Shown here piece by piece: positions 1 through 7,944 of a stretch of 28,750 nucleotides of DNA. Numbering within the stretch: the stretch's first letter is position 1; each line of letters starts with the position of its first letter. Under the pieces are notes generated by a model. That model did no database searches, was not told where the DNA came from, and saw nothing but the letters and a program-made list of their open reading frames with translations. The translations under genes were made by a program, and so were the position numbers. This stretch comes from Pullilachnospira_A gallistercoris (GTDB lineage: Bacteria; Bacillota; Clostridia; Lachnospirales; Lachnospiraceae): the NCBI GenBank assembly GCA_018712125.1, contig DVHM01000087.1, forward strand, positions 1-28,750, written 5' to 3'.

Positions 1-22
1 AAAATTTGTTGAGGTGTATGCG

Positions 23-925
23 ATGCTGAATAAACTGGAGCGAAAATTCGGAAAATACGCGATTCCCCATCTGATTGTATATCTGATCGGCGGCTATGCC
101 CTGGGGTATCTGCTGCAGATCGGAGGAATGATCACGAACGTGAACTTTATCCGCTTCATGACGCTGGAGCCATATTATATCATTCACGGTTTCCAGTTCT
201 GGCGGCTGATTACCTGGGTCATGATCCCGCCAAGCAACGGGATTCTGTTCGTCCTGATTATGATGCTGTTTTACTACCAGCTGGGGACAGTGCTGGAACA
301 TACCTGGGGAACCTTCCGGTTCAATGTCTACATGTTCGGGGGTATCATCGCCACGATCATCGGGGCTTTTGTGCTGTATTTTATCTACGGCCTGATCGGA
401 ATTCCTCACGCGGTGGGAATCGGCAACTATTTTACCACCTATTATATTAACATGTCGATTTTCCTGGCCTTTGCCGTGTGTTACCCGGATATGGAGGTGC
501 GCCTGTACTTCCTGATCCCCATCAAGATGAAGTGGATGGCGGTGGTGTATGCGGTGCTGGTGCTGATCGACGTGATCGGCAGCGGCTGGGGCGGAAGGGT
601 CGCCATTATCTGCTCGCTCTTGAATTTTGTGGTATTTTATCTGGCTACCCGGGATTACCGGCGGGTGTCGCCGAAGGAGATGCACCGGAAACAGGCATTC
701 CGTAACGCGATGAACGGAGGTCCCGGGCGCGGACCGGGAAGCGGCAGAGGGTATGGACCCGGAAACGGGAGACCGGGAAGCGGCCCCATTGCCCGGCACA
801 AATGCGCGATCTGCGGACGGACGGAGCTGACCAATCCGGAGCTGGAGTTCCGGTTCTGTTCCAAGTGCAACGGCAACTATGAGTATTGTCAGGATCATCT
901 GTTTACGCACACGCACGTGAAATAG
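23..925 (+). CDS. Rhomboid-like integral membrane protein with C-terminal zinc ribbon
   Basis: A 300-residue protein. The ATG at 23 is preferred over an in-frame GTG at 14 because GAGG (11-14) sits 8 nt before it. Residues ~15-210 hold about six hydrophobic segments with a rhomboid-like layout, including the W-R pair at 60-61 and a conserved-looking IPIKMKW stretch at 165-171. The catalytic GxSG of active rhomboids is not visible: only N-M-S (143-145) falls near that position, and the last membrane segment has no obvious catalytic His. I therefore infer a non-proteolytic, Derlin-like member. Residues 230-255 are a Gly/Pro/Arg-rich linker. Residues 261-294 contain CxxC, CxxC and a further Cys/His, a probable zinc ribbon facing the cytoplasm. 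It lies 26 bp upstream of glnS, probably in the same transcript. Its own promoter is outside the window. Substrate and role are unknown. Confidence 0.8.
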   Translation: MLNKLERKFGKYAIPHLIVYLIGGYALGYLLQIGGMITNVNFIRFMTLEPYYIIHGFQFWRLITWVMIPPSNGILFVLIMMLFYYQLGTVLEHTWGTFRFNVYMFGGIIATIIGAFVLYFIYGLIGIPHAVGIGNYFTTYYINMSIFLAFAVCYPDMEVRLYFLIPIKMKWMAVVYAVLVLIDVIGSGWGGRVAIICSLLNFVVFYLATRDYRRVSPKEMHRKQAFRNAMNGGPGRGPGSGRGYGPGNGRPGSGPIARHKCAICGRTELTNPELEFRFCSKCNGNYEYCQDHLFTHTHVK

Positions 926-951
926 AAGAAAAAGCGGAAGGGATAGAGCAT

Positions 952-2649
952 ATGGAAAATATGGAAAAGGAAAACATGGAAAACAACGAGACGAGATCCA
1001 GAAATTTTATCGAGGTAGAGATTGACAAAGATCTGGCGGAGGGACGCTACGACACCGTCTGCACCCGGTTTCCGCCGGAGCCCAACGGTTACCTGCACAT
1101 CGGCCACGCCAAGTCGATTCTTCTGAATTACGGTCTGGCAAAGGAGTATGGCGGCACTTTTCACATGCGTTTTGATGATACCAATCCCACCAAGGAGCGG
1201 GAGGAGTTCGTGGAGTCCATCAAGGCGGATATTCAGTGGCTGGGTGCTGACTGGGGCGATCATCTGTATTTCGCCTCCGACTATTTTGACCGGATGTATG
1301 AGGCGGCTCTGAAACTGATTCGGGATGGCAAGGCTTACTGCTCCGACCTGTCGGCGGATCAGATCCGGGAGTACCGGGGAACTCTGACGGAGCCGGGAAA
1401 GAACGATCCGAACCGGGAGCGAAGCGTGGAGGAGAACCTTCGGATTTTTGAGGATATGAAGGACGGAAAGTATGCCGATGGCGCTATGGTGCTGCGGGCG
1501 AAAATCGACATGTCCTCCCCGAACATCAATATGCGGGATCCGATTCTCTATCGGGTGGCCCATATGACCCATCACAATACCGGGGACAAGTGGTGCATCT
1601 ATCCCATGTACGACTTTGCTCATCCCCTGGAGGATGCCTTCGAGGGGATTACCCACTCGATCTGTACGCTGGAGTTCGAGGATCACCGTCCCCTCTATGA
1701 CTGGGTAGTCCGGGAGGTGGGCTTCGAACGTCCGCCCAGACAGATTGAGTTTGCCAAAATGTATCTGACCAACGTGGTGACCGGCAAGCGCTACATCAAG
1801 AAGCTGGTGGAGGAAGGTATCATGGACGGCTGGGACGACCCGCGGCTGGTAACCATCGCCGCCCTGCGCCGGAGAGGCTTTACGCCGGAGTCCATCGCGA
1901 AGTTTGTGGAGCTCTGCGGGATCTCCAAGAGCAACAGCTCCGTAGATTACGCCATGCTGGAGTACTGTATCCGGGAGGATCTCAAGGCAAAGGATTCCCG
2001 TGTCATGGCAGTGCTGGATCCGGTCAAGCTGATTATCGACAATTACCCGGAGGGGGAGACGGAGTACCTGGATGTGCCCAATAACCTGGAAAATGAAGCC
2101 CTGGGAACCAGAAAGGTGCCATTCGGAAGAGAACTCTACATTGAGAGAGAGGACTTTATGGAGGAACCTCCGAGAAAATATTTCCGCATGTTCCCAGGAA
2201 ATGAAGTGCGCCTGATGAACGCCTACTTTGTGACCTGCACCGGCTGCGTGAAGGACGCCGACGGAAACATTACCGAGATTCACGCCACCTACGACCCGGC
2301 TTCCCGGGGAGGCAACAGCCCCGACGGAAGAAAGGTCAAGGGGACGATCCACTGGGTCAAGGCGGATACCGCCATCCCGGCCGAGGTGCGTCTCTATGAA
2401 AATATCGTGGACGAGGAGAAGGGGGTCTACAACGAGGACGGAAGCCTGAACTTGAACCCCAACTCCCTTACCGTGCTGAAAGATTGTCTGGTGGAGCCGT
2501 CTCTGGCGGACGTGAAAGCCTATGACAGTTTCCAGTTCGTGCGCCAGGGATTCTTCTGCGCGGACGCCAAGGACTGTAAGAGCGATCATCTGGTCTTCAA
2601 CCGGATCGTCTCCCTGAAGAGTTCCTACCGGCTGCCGAAGCAGAGCTGA
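952..2649 (+). CDS. glnS: Glutaminyl-tRNA synthetase
   Basis: Charges tRNA-Gln with glutamine in the cytoplasm (class Ic synthetase). The start at 952 is chosen because GGAAGGGA (936-943) is 8 nt upstream; the frame is open back to 886 but without a better site. The 565 residues match bacterial GlnRS. The PPEPNGYLHIGHAKS segment with HIGH at 49-52, FDDTNP near 75-79, and the C-terminal anticodon-binding beta-barrels (FGRELYIEREDF, then ...VFNRIVSLKSS) are all recognisable. The position of the KMSKS loop reads VTGKR (276-280) instead of the MSKR type of E. coli GlnRS. Having a dedicated GlnRS suggests direct Gln-tRNA synthesis rather than sole reliance on GatCAB. It follows the rhomboid-like gene closely. 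Confidence 0.97.
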   Translation: MENMEKENMENNETRSRNFIEVEIDKDLAEGRYDTVCTRFPPEPNGYLHIGHAKSILLNYGLAKEYGGTFHMRFDDTNPTKEREEFVESIKADIQWLGADWGDHLYFASDYFDRMYEAALKLIRDGKAYCSDLSADQIREYRGTLTEPGKNDPNRERSVEENLRIFEDMKDGKYADGAMVLRAKIDMSSPNINMRDPILYRVAHMTHHNTGDKWCIYPMYDFAHPLEDAFEGITHSICTLEFEDHRPLYDWVVREVGFERPPRQIEFAKMYLTNVVTGKRYIKKLVEEGIMDGWDDPRLVTIAALRRRGFTPESIAKFVELCGISKSNSSVDYAMLEYCIREDLKAKDSRVMAVLDPVKLIIDNYPEGETEYLDVPNNLENEALGTRKVPFGRELYIEREDFMEEPPRKYFRMFPGNEVRLMNAYFVTCTGCVKDADGNITEIHATYDPASRGGNSPDGRKVKGTIHWVKADTAIPAEVRLYENIVDEEKGVYNEDGSLNLNPNSLTVLKDCLVEPSLADVKAYDSFQFVRQGFFCADAKDCKSDHLVFNRIVSLKSSYRLPKQS

Positions 2650-2652
2650 CTG

Positions 2653-2671
2653 TCGGAGGTTTTACCTCCGA
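2653..2671. terminator. Hairpin between convergent glnS and araC-type gene
   Basis: A perfect 8-bp inverted repeat (TCGGAGGT/ACCTCCGA) with a 3-nt loop lies between the two convergent genes. No T-tract follows on either strand, so it is at best a weak or factor-assisted terminator. Confidence 0.4.
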
Positions 2672-2684
2672 TGGGCGAGGATGC

Positions 2685-3905
2685 CTAAGGATTGACCATC
2701 TTCTTGTACTGGCTGGGTGTACAGCCGATATGCTTTTTGAATATTCTGGAAAAATAACCGAAGTCATGGATGCCGACATTTCCGGCGACTTCCGCCACAG
2801 ACATGTTTGTGGTGTTGAAGTACCGGATCGCTGTCTGCATCCTTTCTTTTTGGATATAAACGGAGAGATTCTCCCCGGTCTCCCGGTGGAACTGCCCGGA
2901 GAGATAGGAGGGATTTTTGTGAAAATAGTCGGCAATGGCAGTCAGGCTCAGGTCTTCGGCGATGTGGAGGGTAATATAGTTCATCACATTGCGGATCAGG
3001 TAGGAGTAGTCCGAATAACTGTAGTTTCGCACCAGGAGACAGTATTTGCGGCAGATTTCATAGGGCATTGCCAGAAGTCTCTGGTATTCCTTCGCGTTCT
3101 CAATTTTTTTCTCAAGGGTAGTCTCGCATCGGAGGATGAAGACAGGATGAATCTGGGTCATCAACAGTCGGCTGCAGCAGAAAGAGTTGATGTAATCCAG
3201 AATTTTTTTCATGGTACCGGGAGCTATGCTGGAACTGTAGCCGATATAGTCCAGCAGATGTTTCAGTTTGTCGCCGGCGGTCTCGCTGTCGCCGCCTGTC
3301 ACGGCACGGATGAAATCTTCCAGCAGGGTACTGTAGGTTTCCGCCTCCCGAAAGCCGAAGGAGGACATGCTCTCCTCATCGGGGACAACAGCGCGGTCCT
3401 CCTCGGAAAAATTGATATACTCCGGCGCGATACGGCTGTACTCCGGGCGGAAAGCGGCCAGCAGGTGGCGGAAGGTGGTGGACAGACTCTGGATGTCCGC
3501 CACGGGCAGACTGTAGTAGAACCTGCGGATGACGCTCATATATTCCGCCGGAAGCCGGTTGGACTGTATGATATGGTTCAGATCCGCCTCCGTCATCTCC
3601 CGATCGCGGAAAGGACCCAGGGAAATCAGATCGGGAGAATTTTCCAGGGTAATAATCGCCATTATATTATAGAAGTCCAGAGAGCTTTTGATGACCACGA
3701 TGTGTCTTTCGTGGCTCATCTCCCCGGCATGGGACAGGGAGGCGTAGAGATCTTTGCCCGGCATGACCATGTGGCGGAATCCCCGGTCAATTTTGTCCAG
3801 ATCCCTGTAGGGCGCGCTGAAGTACCAGGCGTCAATGTGAAAGGTATCCGCCAGAATCTGCCGGATAAAGGGAAAGCCTTCCCTGAGCGTCATATCGATC
3901 TTCAT
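2685..3905 (-). CDS. AraC-family transcriptional regulator of the adjacent GH2/symporter locus
   Basis: A 406-residue protein. The start is ATG at 3905 (reverse strand), with GGGGAGGAC a few bases upstream; the open frame to 4055 is upstream sequence. The last ~100 residues form two helix-turn-helix units typical of AraC: LSLTAIADYFHKNPSYLSGQFHRETG, then the MSVAEVAGNVGIHDFGYFSRIFKKHIGCTPSQYKK signature. The ~300-residue N-terminal part is an uncharacterised sensor region without membrane segments, so a cytoplasmic ligand is likely. It is divergent from the GH2 gene at 4055, so it probably activates that gene and the symporter in response to a sugar. The target promoter has a good -10 but a poor -35, which fits activator dependence. 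Confidence 0.9.
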   Translation of the reverse strand: MKIDMTLREGFPFIRQILADTFHIDAWYFSAPYRDLDKIDRGFRHMVMPGKDLYASLSHAGEMSHERHIVVIKSSLDFYNIMAIITLENSPDLISLGPFRDREMTEADLNHIIQSNRLPAEYMSVIRRFYYSLPVADIQSLSTTFRHLLAAFRPEYSRIAPEYINFSEEDRAVVPDEESMSSFGFREAETYSTLLEDFIRAVTGGDSETAGDKLKHLLDYIGYSSSIAPGTMKKILDYINSFCCSRLLMTQIHPVFILRCETTLEKKIENAKEYQRLLAMPYEICRKYCLLVRNYSYSDYSYLIRNVMNYITLHIAEDLSLTAIADYFHKNPSYLSGQFHRETGENLSVYIQKERMQTAIRYFNTTNMSVAEVAGNVGIHDFGYFSRIFKKHIGCTPSQYKKMVNP

Positions 3906-3951
3906 ATGCTGTCCTCCCCGATACTTTTTTGTAAATTTTTTATTTAAGTGT

Positions 3952-3980
3952 AAGATAACATGAAAATAATACAAATTCAA
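3952..3980 (-). promoter_or_regulatory. Promoter of the AraC-type regulator
   Basis: Read on the reverse strand: TTGAAT (3980-3975), a 17-bp spacer, then TATCTT (3957-3952), about 50 bp upstream of the regulator's ATG. Prediction from sequence only. Confidence 0.55.
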
Positions 3981-3994
3981 CGAAAATAGTTCAA

Positions 3995-4021
3995 GTAGCA
4001 GGAGGGAGGGTCTGCTACAAT
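3995..4021 (+). promoter_or_regulatory. GH2 promoter -10 element overlapped by an inverted repeat
   Basis: TACAAT (4016-4021) is a good -10, but no consensus -35 sits 16-18 bp upstream. A perfect 7-bp inverted repeat, GTAGCAG (3995-4001) and CTGCTAC (4012-4018), overlaps the -10 and could be an operator. The G-rich spacer GGAGGGAGGG lies between the arms. Function is inferred. Confidence 0.45.
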
Positions 4022-4054
4022 CAATCACAACAACAGAAAGGGGGACAATGTCCA

Positions 4055-6325
4055 ATGGTAAAAATGAATTGGAACCAGAAATGGCAGTTTACCAAAGATT
4101 CCGTTGCGGTCTCGGAGGGAAGCTCTGTGCTGGCCAAGGGCAGCTGGGAGGAGCTGGATCTTCCGCATACCTGGAACGGAGAAGACGGACAGGATGGAGG
4201 AAACGACTACTATCGGGGAACCTGCTACTATGTGAAATCCCTGAAGGCGTCGGAATTTCCGGAGGGGGATGAGATTTACATCGAGTTTGAGGGGGCAAAT
4301 TCTTCCGCAGATCTCTATGTGAACGGACAGGCGGCGGCCCACCATGACGGAGGTTACTCCACCTGGCGGGCAAATATTACCGGCCTTCTGAAGGAGGACA
4401 ACGAGATTGTGGTGGCGGTGGACAACGCGCCAAACGATCATGTGTATCCCCAGATGGCGGACTTTACTTTCTACGGCGGTCTGTACCGGAACGTGAATCT
4501 GATCGGTGTGAAGAAAGCCCGTTTTGATCTGGACTATTACGGCGGACCCGGGATCGCGGTAACGCCAAAGGTGGAGGGAGCCGACGCGAAAGTGCGGGTG
4601 GATGCCTATCTGACCGGCATTTCCGGGACGGAGAAGGTGACCTTTTCCATCTGGGATGGGGATCAGGTAATCGCTGAGACCATCGTGCCGGCCTCCGAGG
4701 CGTCCGCGGAGATGGAGATTGTGGGTGTGCATCTGTGGAACGGGAGAAAGGATCCCCATCTGTACACCATGAAAGCGGTTCTGGCTGAGAGCGGAGCAGA
4801 GCTGGATTCCAGAGAAGTGCGCTTCGGATGCCGGACCTATGAGATCGACCCGGAGAGAGGCTTTATCTTAAACGGGGCAGAGTATCCCCTCCACGGCGTG
4901 TCGCGCCACCAGGACCGGCCGAAGAAGGGCAATGCCATAAGCAGAGCGGATCACGAGGAGGATATTGCCCTGATTATGGAGCTGGGCGCAACCACGATCC
5001 GTCTTGCTCACTATCAGCACGATCAGTATTTCTACGATCTCTGCGACGAGAACGGTCTGGTCATCTGGGCGGAGATTCCATACATTTCCCGGCATATGCC
5101 GACGGGGAGAGAAAACACGATTTCCCAGATGAAGGAGCTGATCACGCAGAATTACAACCATCCCTGCATTGTGGTGTGGGGACTGTCCAATGAGATTACC
5201 ATGGGCGGGGAGAGCGATCCGGACCTGATCGAAAATCATCGGATTTTAAACGATCTGGCCCACGAGATGGATCCCACGAGGCTGACTACGGTGGCTGTGG
5301 TATCCATGTGCAGCATCGACGCGGAGTACCTGAAGATTCCGGATGTGATTTCCTACAACCATTACTACGGATGGTACGGTGGGGACACTTCCATGAACGG
5401 TCCCTTCTTCGACAATTTCCACGCGAAATATCCGAAGAAGCCTGTGGGTATGAGCGAGTACGGCTGCGAGGCCTTAAACTGGCATACCTCCAATCCGGAG
5501 CAGGGCGATTACACGGAGGAATATCAGGCGTACTACCATGAGGAACTGATCAAACAGCTGTTTACCAGACCCTTTATCTGGGCTACCCATGTGTGGAACA
5601 TGTTCGACTTCGCGGCGGACTCCAGAGCCGAGGGCGGCGAGGACGGCATGAATCATAAAGGACTGGTTACCTTTGACCGAAAATATAAGAAGGATGCCTT
5701 CTACGCCTACAAGGCATGGCTCTCCGACGAGCCCTTTGTCCATATCTGCGGCAAGCGCTATGTGGATCGGGTGGAGGATGTGACCAAGGTAACGGTTTAC
5801 TCCAATCAGCCCGAGGTGGAGCTCTTTGTCAACGGCGAGAGCCTTGGAAAACAGACCTCCGATGTGCATTTCTTCTACTTTGACGTGCCGAATGCCGGCG
5901 AGAGCAGACTGACGGCGAAGGCGGGAGACTGCACCGACGAGAGCGTGATCCGCAAGGTGGATACCTTCAACGAGGACTATATCATGAAGGAGACCGGCGA
6001 CGTGATCAACTGGTTTGAGATCGACATGCCGGAGGGATATTTCTCCATCAATGACAAATTGTCCGACATCATGGCTACCACCGGGGGAAAGATGTTCATG
6101 ATCTCTTTCGGGGCCAGGCTGATGAAGAAGATGAAAGGCGCCGGCGGCAAGGAAGGCGGCGGAGCCGGATTTGAGATGAACGACGGCATGATGAAGATGA
6201 TGTCCGGACTTACCGTGAAGCGGCTTCTGTCGCTGATGGGAATGGCAGGCGAGGGAGCGGCCATGACCAAGGAGGAGATGCTGGAGATCAACCGCCAGTT
6301 GAACAAGATCAAAAAGAAAGATTAA
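4055..6325 (+). CDS. Glycoside hydrolase family 2 (beta-galactosidase-like) with Met-rich C-terminal extension
   Basis: A 756-residue cytoplasmic protein without signal peptide. The start at 4055 is ~10 nt after AAAGGGGGA (4037-4045). Domain order: jelly-roll sugar-binding domain (~5-150), immunoglobulin-like domain (~155-260), TIM barrel (~265-555), and a beta-sandwich (~565-635) with a typical ELFVNGESLGK. The acid/base is E380 in GLSNE and the nucleophile is E468 in GMSEYG, so the enzyme should be a retaining beta-glycosidase. The substrate could be a beta-galactoside or beta-glucuronide; the sequence alone does not decide. Residues ~640-756 are an extra tail rich in Met, Gly and Lys. It is 21 bp upstream of the GPH symporter and divergent from the AraC regulator, which suggests import followed by intracellular hydrolysis. 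Confidence 0.93.
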   Translation: MVKMNWNQKWQFTKDSVAVSEGSSVLAKGSWEELDLPHTWNGEDGQDGGNDYYRGTCYYVKSLKASEFPEGDEIYIEFEGANSSADLYVNGQAAAHHDGGYSTWRANITGLLKEDNEIVVAVDNAPNDHVYPQMADFTFYGGLYRNVNLIGVKKARFDLDYYGGPGIAVTPKVEGADAKVRVDAYLTGISGTEKVTFSIWDGDQVIAETIVPASEASAEMEIVGVHLWNGRKDPHLYTMKAVLAESGAELDSREVRFGCRTYEIDPERGFILNGAEYPLHGVSRHQDRPKKGNAISRADHEEDIALIMELGATTIRLAHYQHDQYFYDLCDENGLVIWAEIPYISRHMPTGRENTISQMKELITQNYNHPCIVVWGLSNEITMGGESDPDLIENHRILNDLAHEMDPTRLTTVAVVSMCSIDAEYLKIPDVISYNHYYGWYGGDTSMNGPFFDNFHAKYPKKPVGMSEYGCEALNWHTSNPEQGDYTEEYQAYYHEELIKQLFTRPFIWATHVWNMFDFAADSRAEGGEDGMNHKGLVTFDRKYKKDAFYAYKAWLSDEPFVHICGKRYVDRVEDVTKVTVYSNQPEVELFVNGESLGKQTSDVHFFYFDVPNAGESRLTAKAGDCTDESVIRKVDTFNEDYIMKETGDVINWFEIDMPEGYFSINDKLSDIMATTGGKMFMISFGARLMKKMKGAGGKEGGGAGFEMNDGMMKMMSGLTVKRLLSLMGMAGEGAAMTKEEMLEINRQLNKIKKKD

Positions 6326-6346
6326 ACGGATGTAAGGGGGAATATT

Positions 6347-7789
6347 ATGTCGAAAAAGGAGAAGAGCGTCCAGCTGGACGCCAACGGATACCGGAAATTC
6401 AGTATGCTGGACAACGTGTCCTACGCGGCCGGAGATTTCGGATGCAATATGAGTTTTGCCCTGAAGAGCACCATGGCGGTTTTCTGGACCCAGTTCATGC
6501 AGATGGACTCCATCATGTACGCGGGACTGTTTCTGATCTGCCAGGTCTGGGACGCCATCAACGATCCGCTGATCGGATCCATTGTGGACGCGGATAAGCA
6601 CAAGTACAAGAGGAATAAATTCCTGGCCTATGTGTTCGCCGGATCCATCGGTCTGATCGTGGCGGGAGCCCTCTGCTTTGTCCCGGTGCCAAACGCCCCG
6701 AACGCGGCAAAATATATCATTTTCGTCTGCGGCTATGTGCTCTGGGATGCTTTCTACACCGTGGCGAACGTGCCCTACGGTTCCCTGCTGTCCCTGATCT
6801 CCGACGATCCCGGCGATCGGGCCTCCCTTTCCGCTTGGCGGAGCGTGGGATCTCTGGTGGGACAGATGGCTACCATGGCGCTGGTTCCGCTGCTGATTTA
6901 CGACGAGAACAATGACATCATGGGCGAACGCGTCTTTGTCATCGCTCTGGTTATGGGAATTCTGGGCTTCATCGCCTTCCAGTTCATGATCCGCAATACC
7001 GTTATCCGTGTGGATGAGGAAATTCTGGTCAGCGAGAAGCGGGAGAAATTCAACGTGATCAAGGCCATGGGCAATTTCCTGAAGAACCGCCCCGCGGTGG
7101 GGGCGACGCTGGCCGCCATGGGAATGTTTCTGGGCATGCAGGGAGCCACGACGGCAAACGCTGTCATGTTCCAGTCCTATTTCCACAACGCGCAGATTTC
7201 CGGCATCATTGCCATGTTCGCGATGATTCCGATCATCTGCTTTACGCCTCTGGCCCGGAAGATGGTGGTTCGCTTCGGAAAGAAGGAGATGGCTACGGCC
7301 GGATCTGTCGTTTCGCTGGTGGCCTGCTTCCTGATGCTGGTGCTGCCGATCACGCCTGACGGCAGAGGTCTTGCCATCTATATCGTATGTCAGCTTCTCA
7401 ACAGTCTGGGCATGGGAATCTACTCCACGGTGTCCTGGGCCATGATGGGCGACGCCATCGACTACAACGAGTGGAAGAATGACAGCAGAGAGGAGGGAAC
7501 GGTTTACGCCCTTCACTCCTTCTTCCGGAAGCTGGCTCAGGGGGCGGGACCGTCCCTGGCACTGGTCATCATGGTGGCCCTCGGCTACGTGGAGGCCGAT
7601 AAGGGAAATCAGGCCTTTGAGGTGGCGCTGAACATGCGCTATCTGGTGGCAGCCCTCTATCTGGTCAGCGCGATCCTGCAGTTTATCGGCCTGGCTCTGA
7701 TATACAACCTGGATAAGAAGACCCTCGAAAGGATGGAGTCGGAGCTGCGAGAGCGGCGGGAGGAAGCCGCGGAGAACGCGGAAGTGTAG
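6347..7789 (+). CDS. GPH-family sugar:cation symporter (MelB/LacS-like MFS)
   Basis: A 480-residue membrane transporter with about 12 hydrophobic segments. The start is set by TAAGGGGG (6333-6340) just upstream. N-terminal YAAGDFGCNMSFAL and QVWDAINDPLIGSIVD match the glycoside-pentoside-hexuronide:cation symporter family. The later DAIDYNEWKNDSREEGTVYALHSFFRKLAQG is the hallmark cytoplasmic signature between the last membrane bundles. The C-terminus is charged (ERMESELRERREE). It follows the GH2 gene by 21 bp and is closed by a strong terminator, so the two form a small operon. It probably imports the glycoside that the GH2 enzyme cleaves. The exact sugar is not deducible. Confidence 0.93.
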   Translation: MSKKEKSVQLDANGYRKFSMLDNVSYAAGDFGCNMSFALKSTMAVFWTQFMQMDSIMYAGLFLICQVWDAINDPLIGSIVDADKHKYKRNKFLAYVFAGSIGLIVAGALCFVPVPNAPNAAKYIIFVCGYVLWDAFYTVANVPYGSLLSLISDDPGDRASLSAWRSVGSLVGQMATMALVPLLIYDENNDIMGERVFVIALVMGILGFIAFQFMIRNTVIRVDEEILVSEKREKFNVIKAMGNFLKNRPAVGATLAAMGMFLGMQGATTANAVMFQSYFHNAQISGIIAMFAMIPIICFTPLARKMVVRFGKKEMATAGSVVSLVACFLMLVLPITPDGRGLAIYIVCQLLNSLGMGIYSTVSWAMMGDAIDYNEWKNDSREEGTVYALHSFFRKLAQGAGPSLALVIMVALGYVEADKGNQAFEVALNMRYLVAALYLVSAILQFIGLALIYNLDKKTLERMESELRERREEAAENAEV

Positions 7790-7834
7790 CGAAGGAGAAT
7801 CCGGGAGGGTTTCCGGCTTCTTAAAAAAGACAGG

Positions 7835-7870
7835 TGGGGTGCGGTACCTCGGTGCCGCGCCTCATTTTTT
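7835..7870 (+). terminator. Intrinsic terminator of the GH2-symporter operon
   Basis: A 14-bp stem (7835-7848 with 7851-7864, three G-U wobbles) with a very tight loop is followed by TTTTTT (7865-7870). Confidence 0.9.
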
Positions 7871-7873
7871 CGA

Positions 7874-7902
7874 TTGTGGATTGAAGACAAGTCTGCTAAG
7901 AT
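7874..7902 (+). promoter_or_regulatory. fbp promoter
   Basis: TTGTGG (7874-7879), a 17-bp spacer, then TAAGAT (7897-7902), directly after the upstream terminator and just before fbp. Confidence 0.55.
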
Positions 7903-7944
7903 GAGAGAAGGAGCGGCATGGAAACCTTTGACGGAGGAAAGAGA

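Noticed and set aside
895..2589. 564-codon open frame antisense to glnS
   Set aside because: It mirrors a clearly conserved gene, has no ribosome binding site or recognisable domain, and is a codon-bias shadow.
2730..3947. 405-codon plus-strand frame opposite the AraC regulator
   Set aside because: The minus-strand protein has complete AraC motifs; the plus frame has no domain and no ribosome binding site.
5474..7516. 680-codon antisense open frame spanning the GH2 and symporter genes
   Set aside because: It crosses two well-supported genes, is full of His/Gly/Asp typical of reverse reading, and has no start signal.
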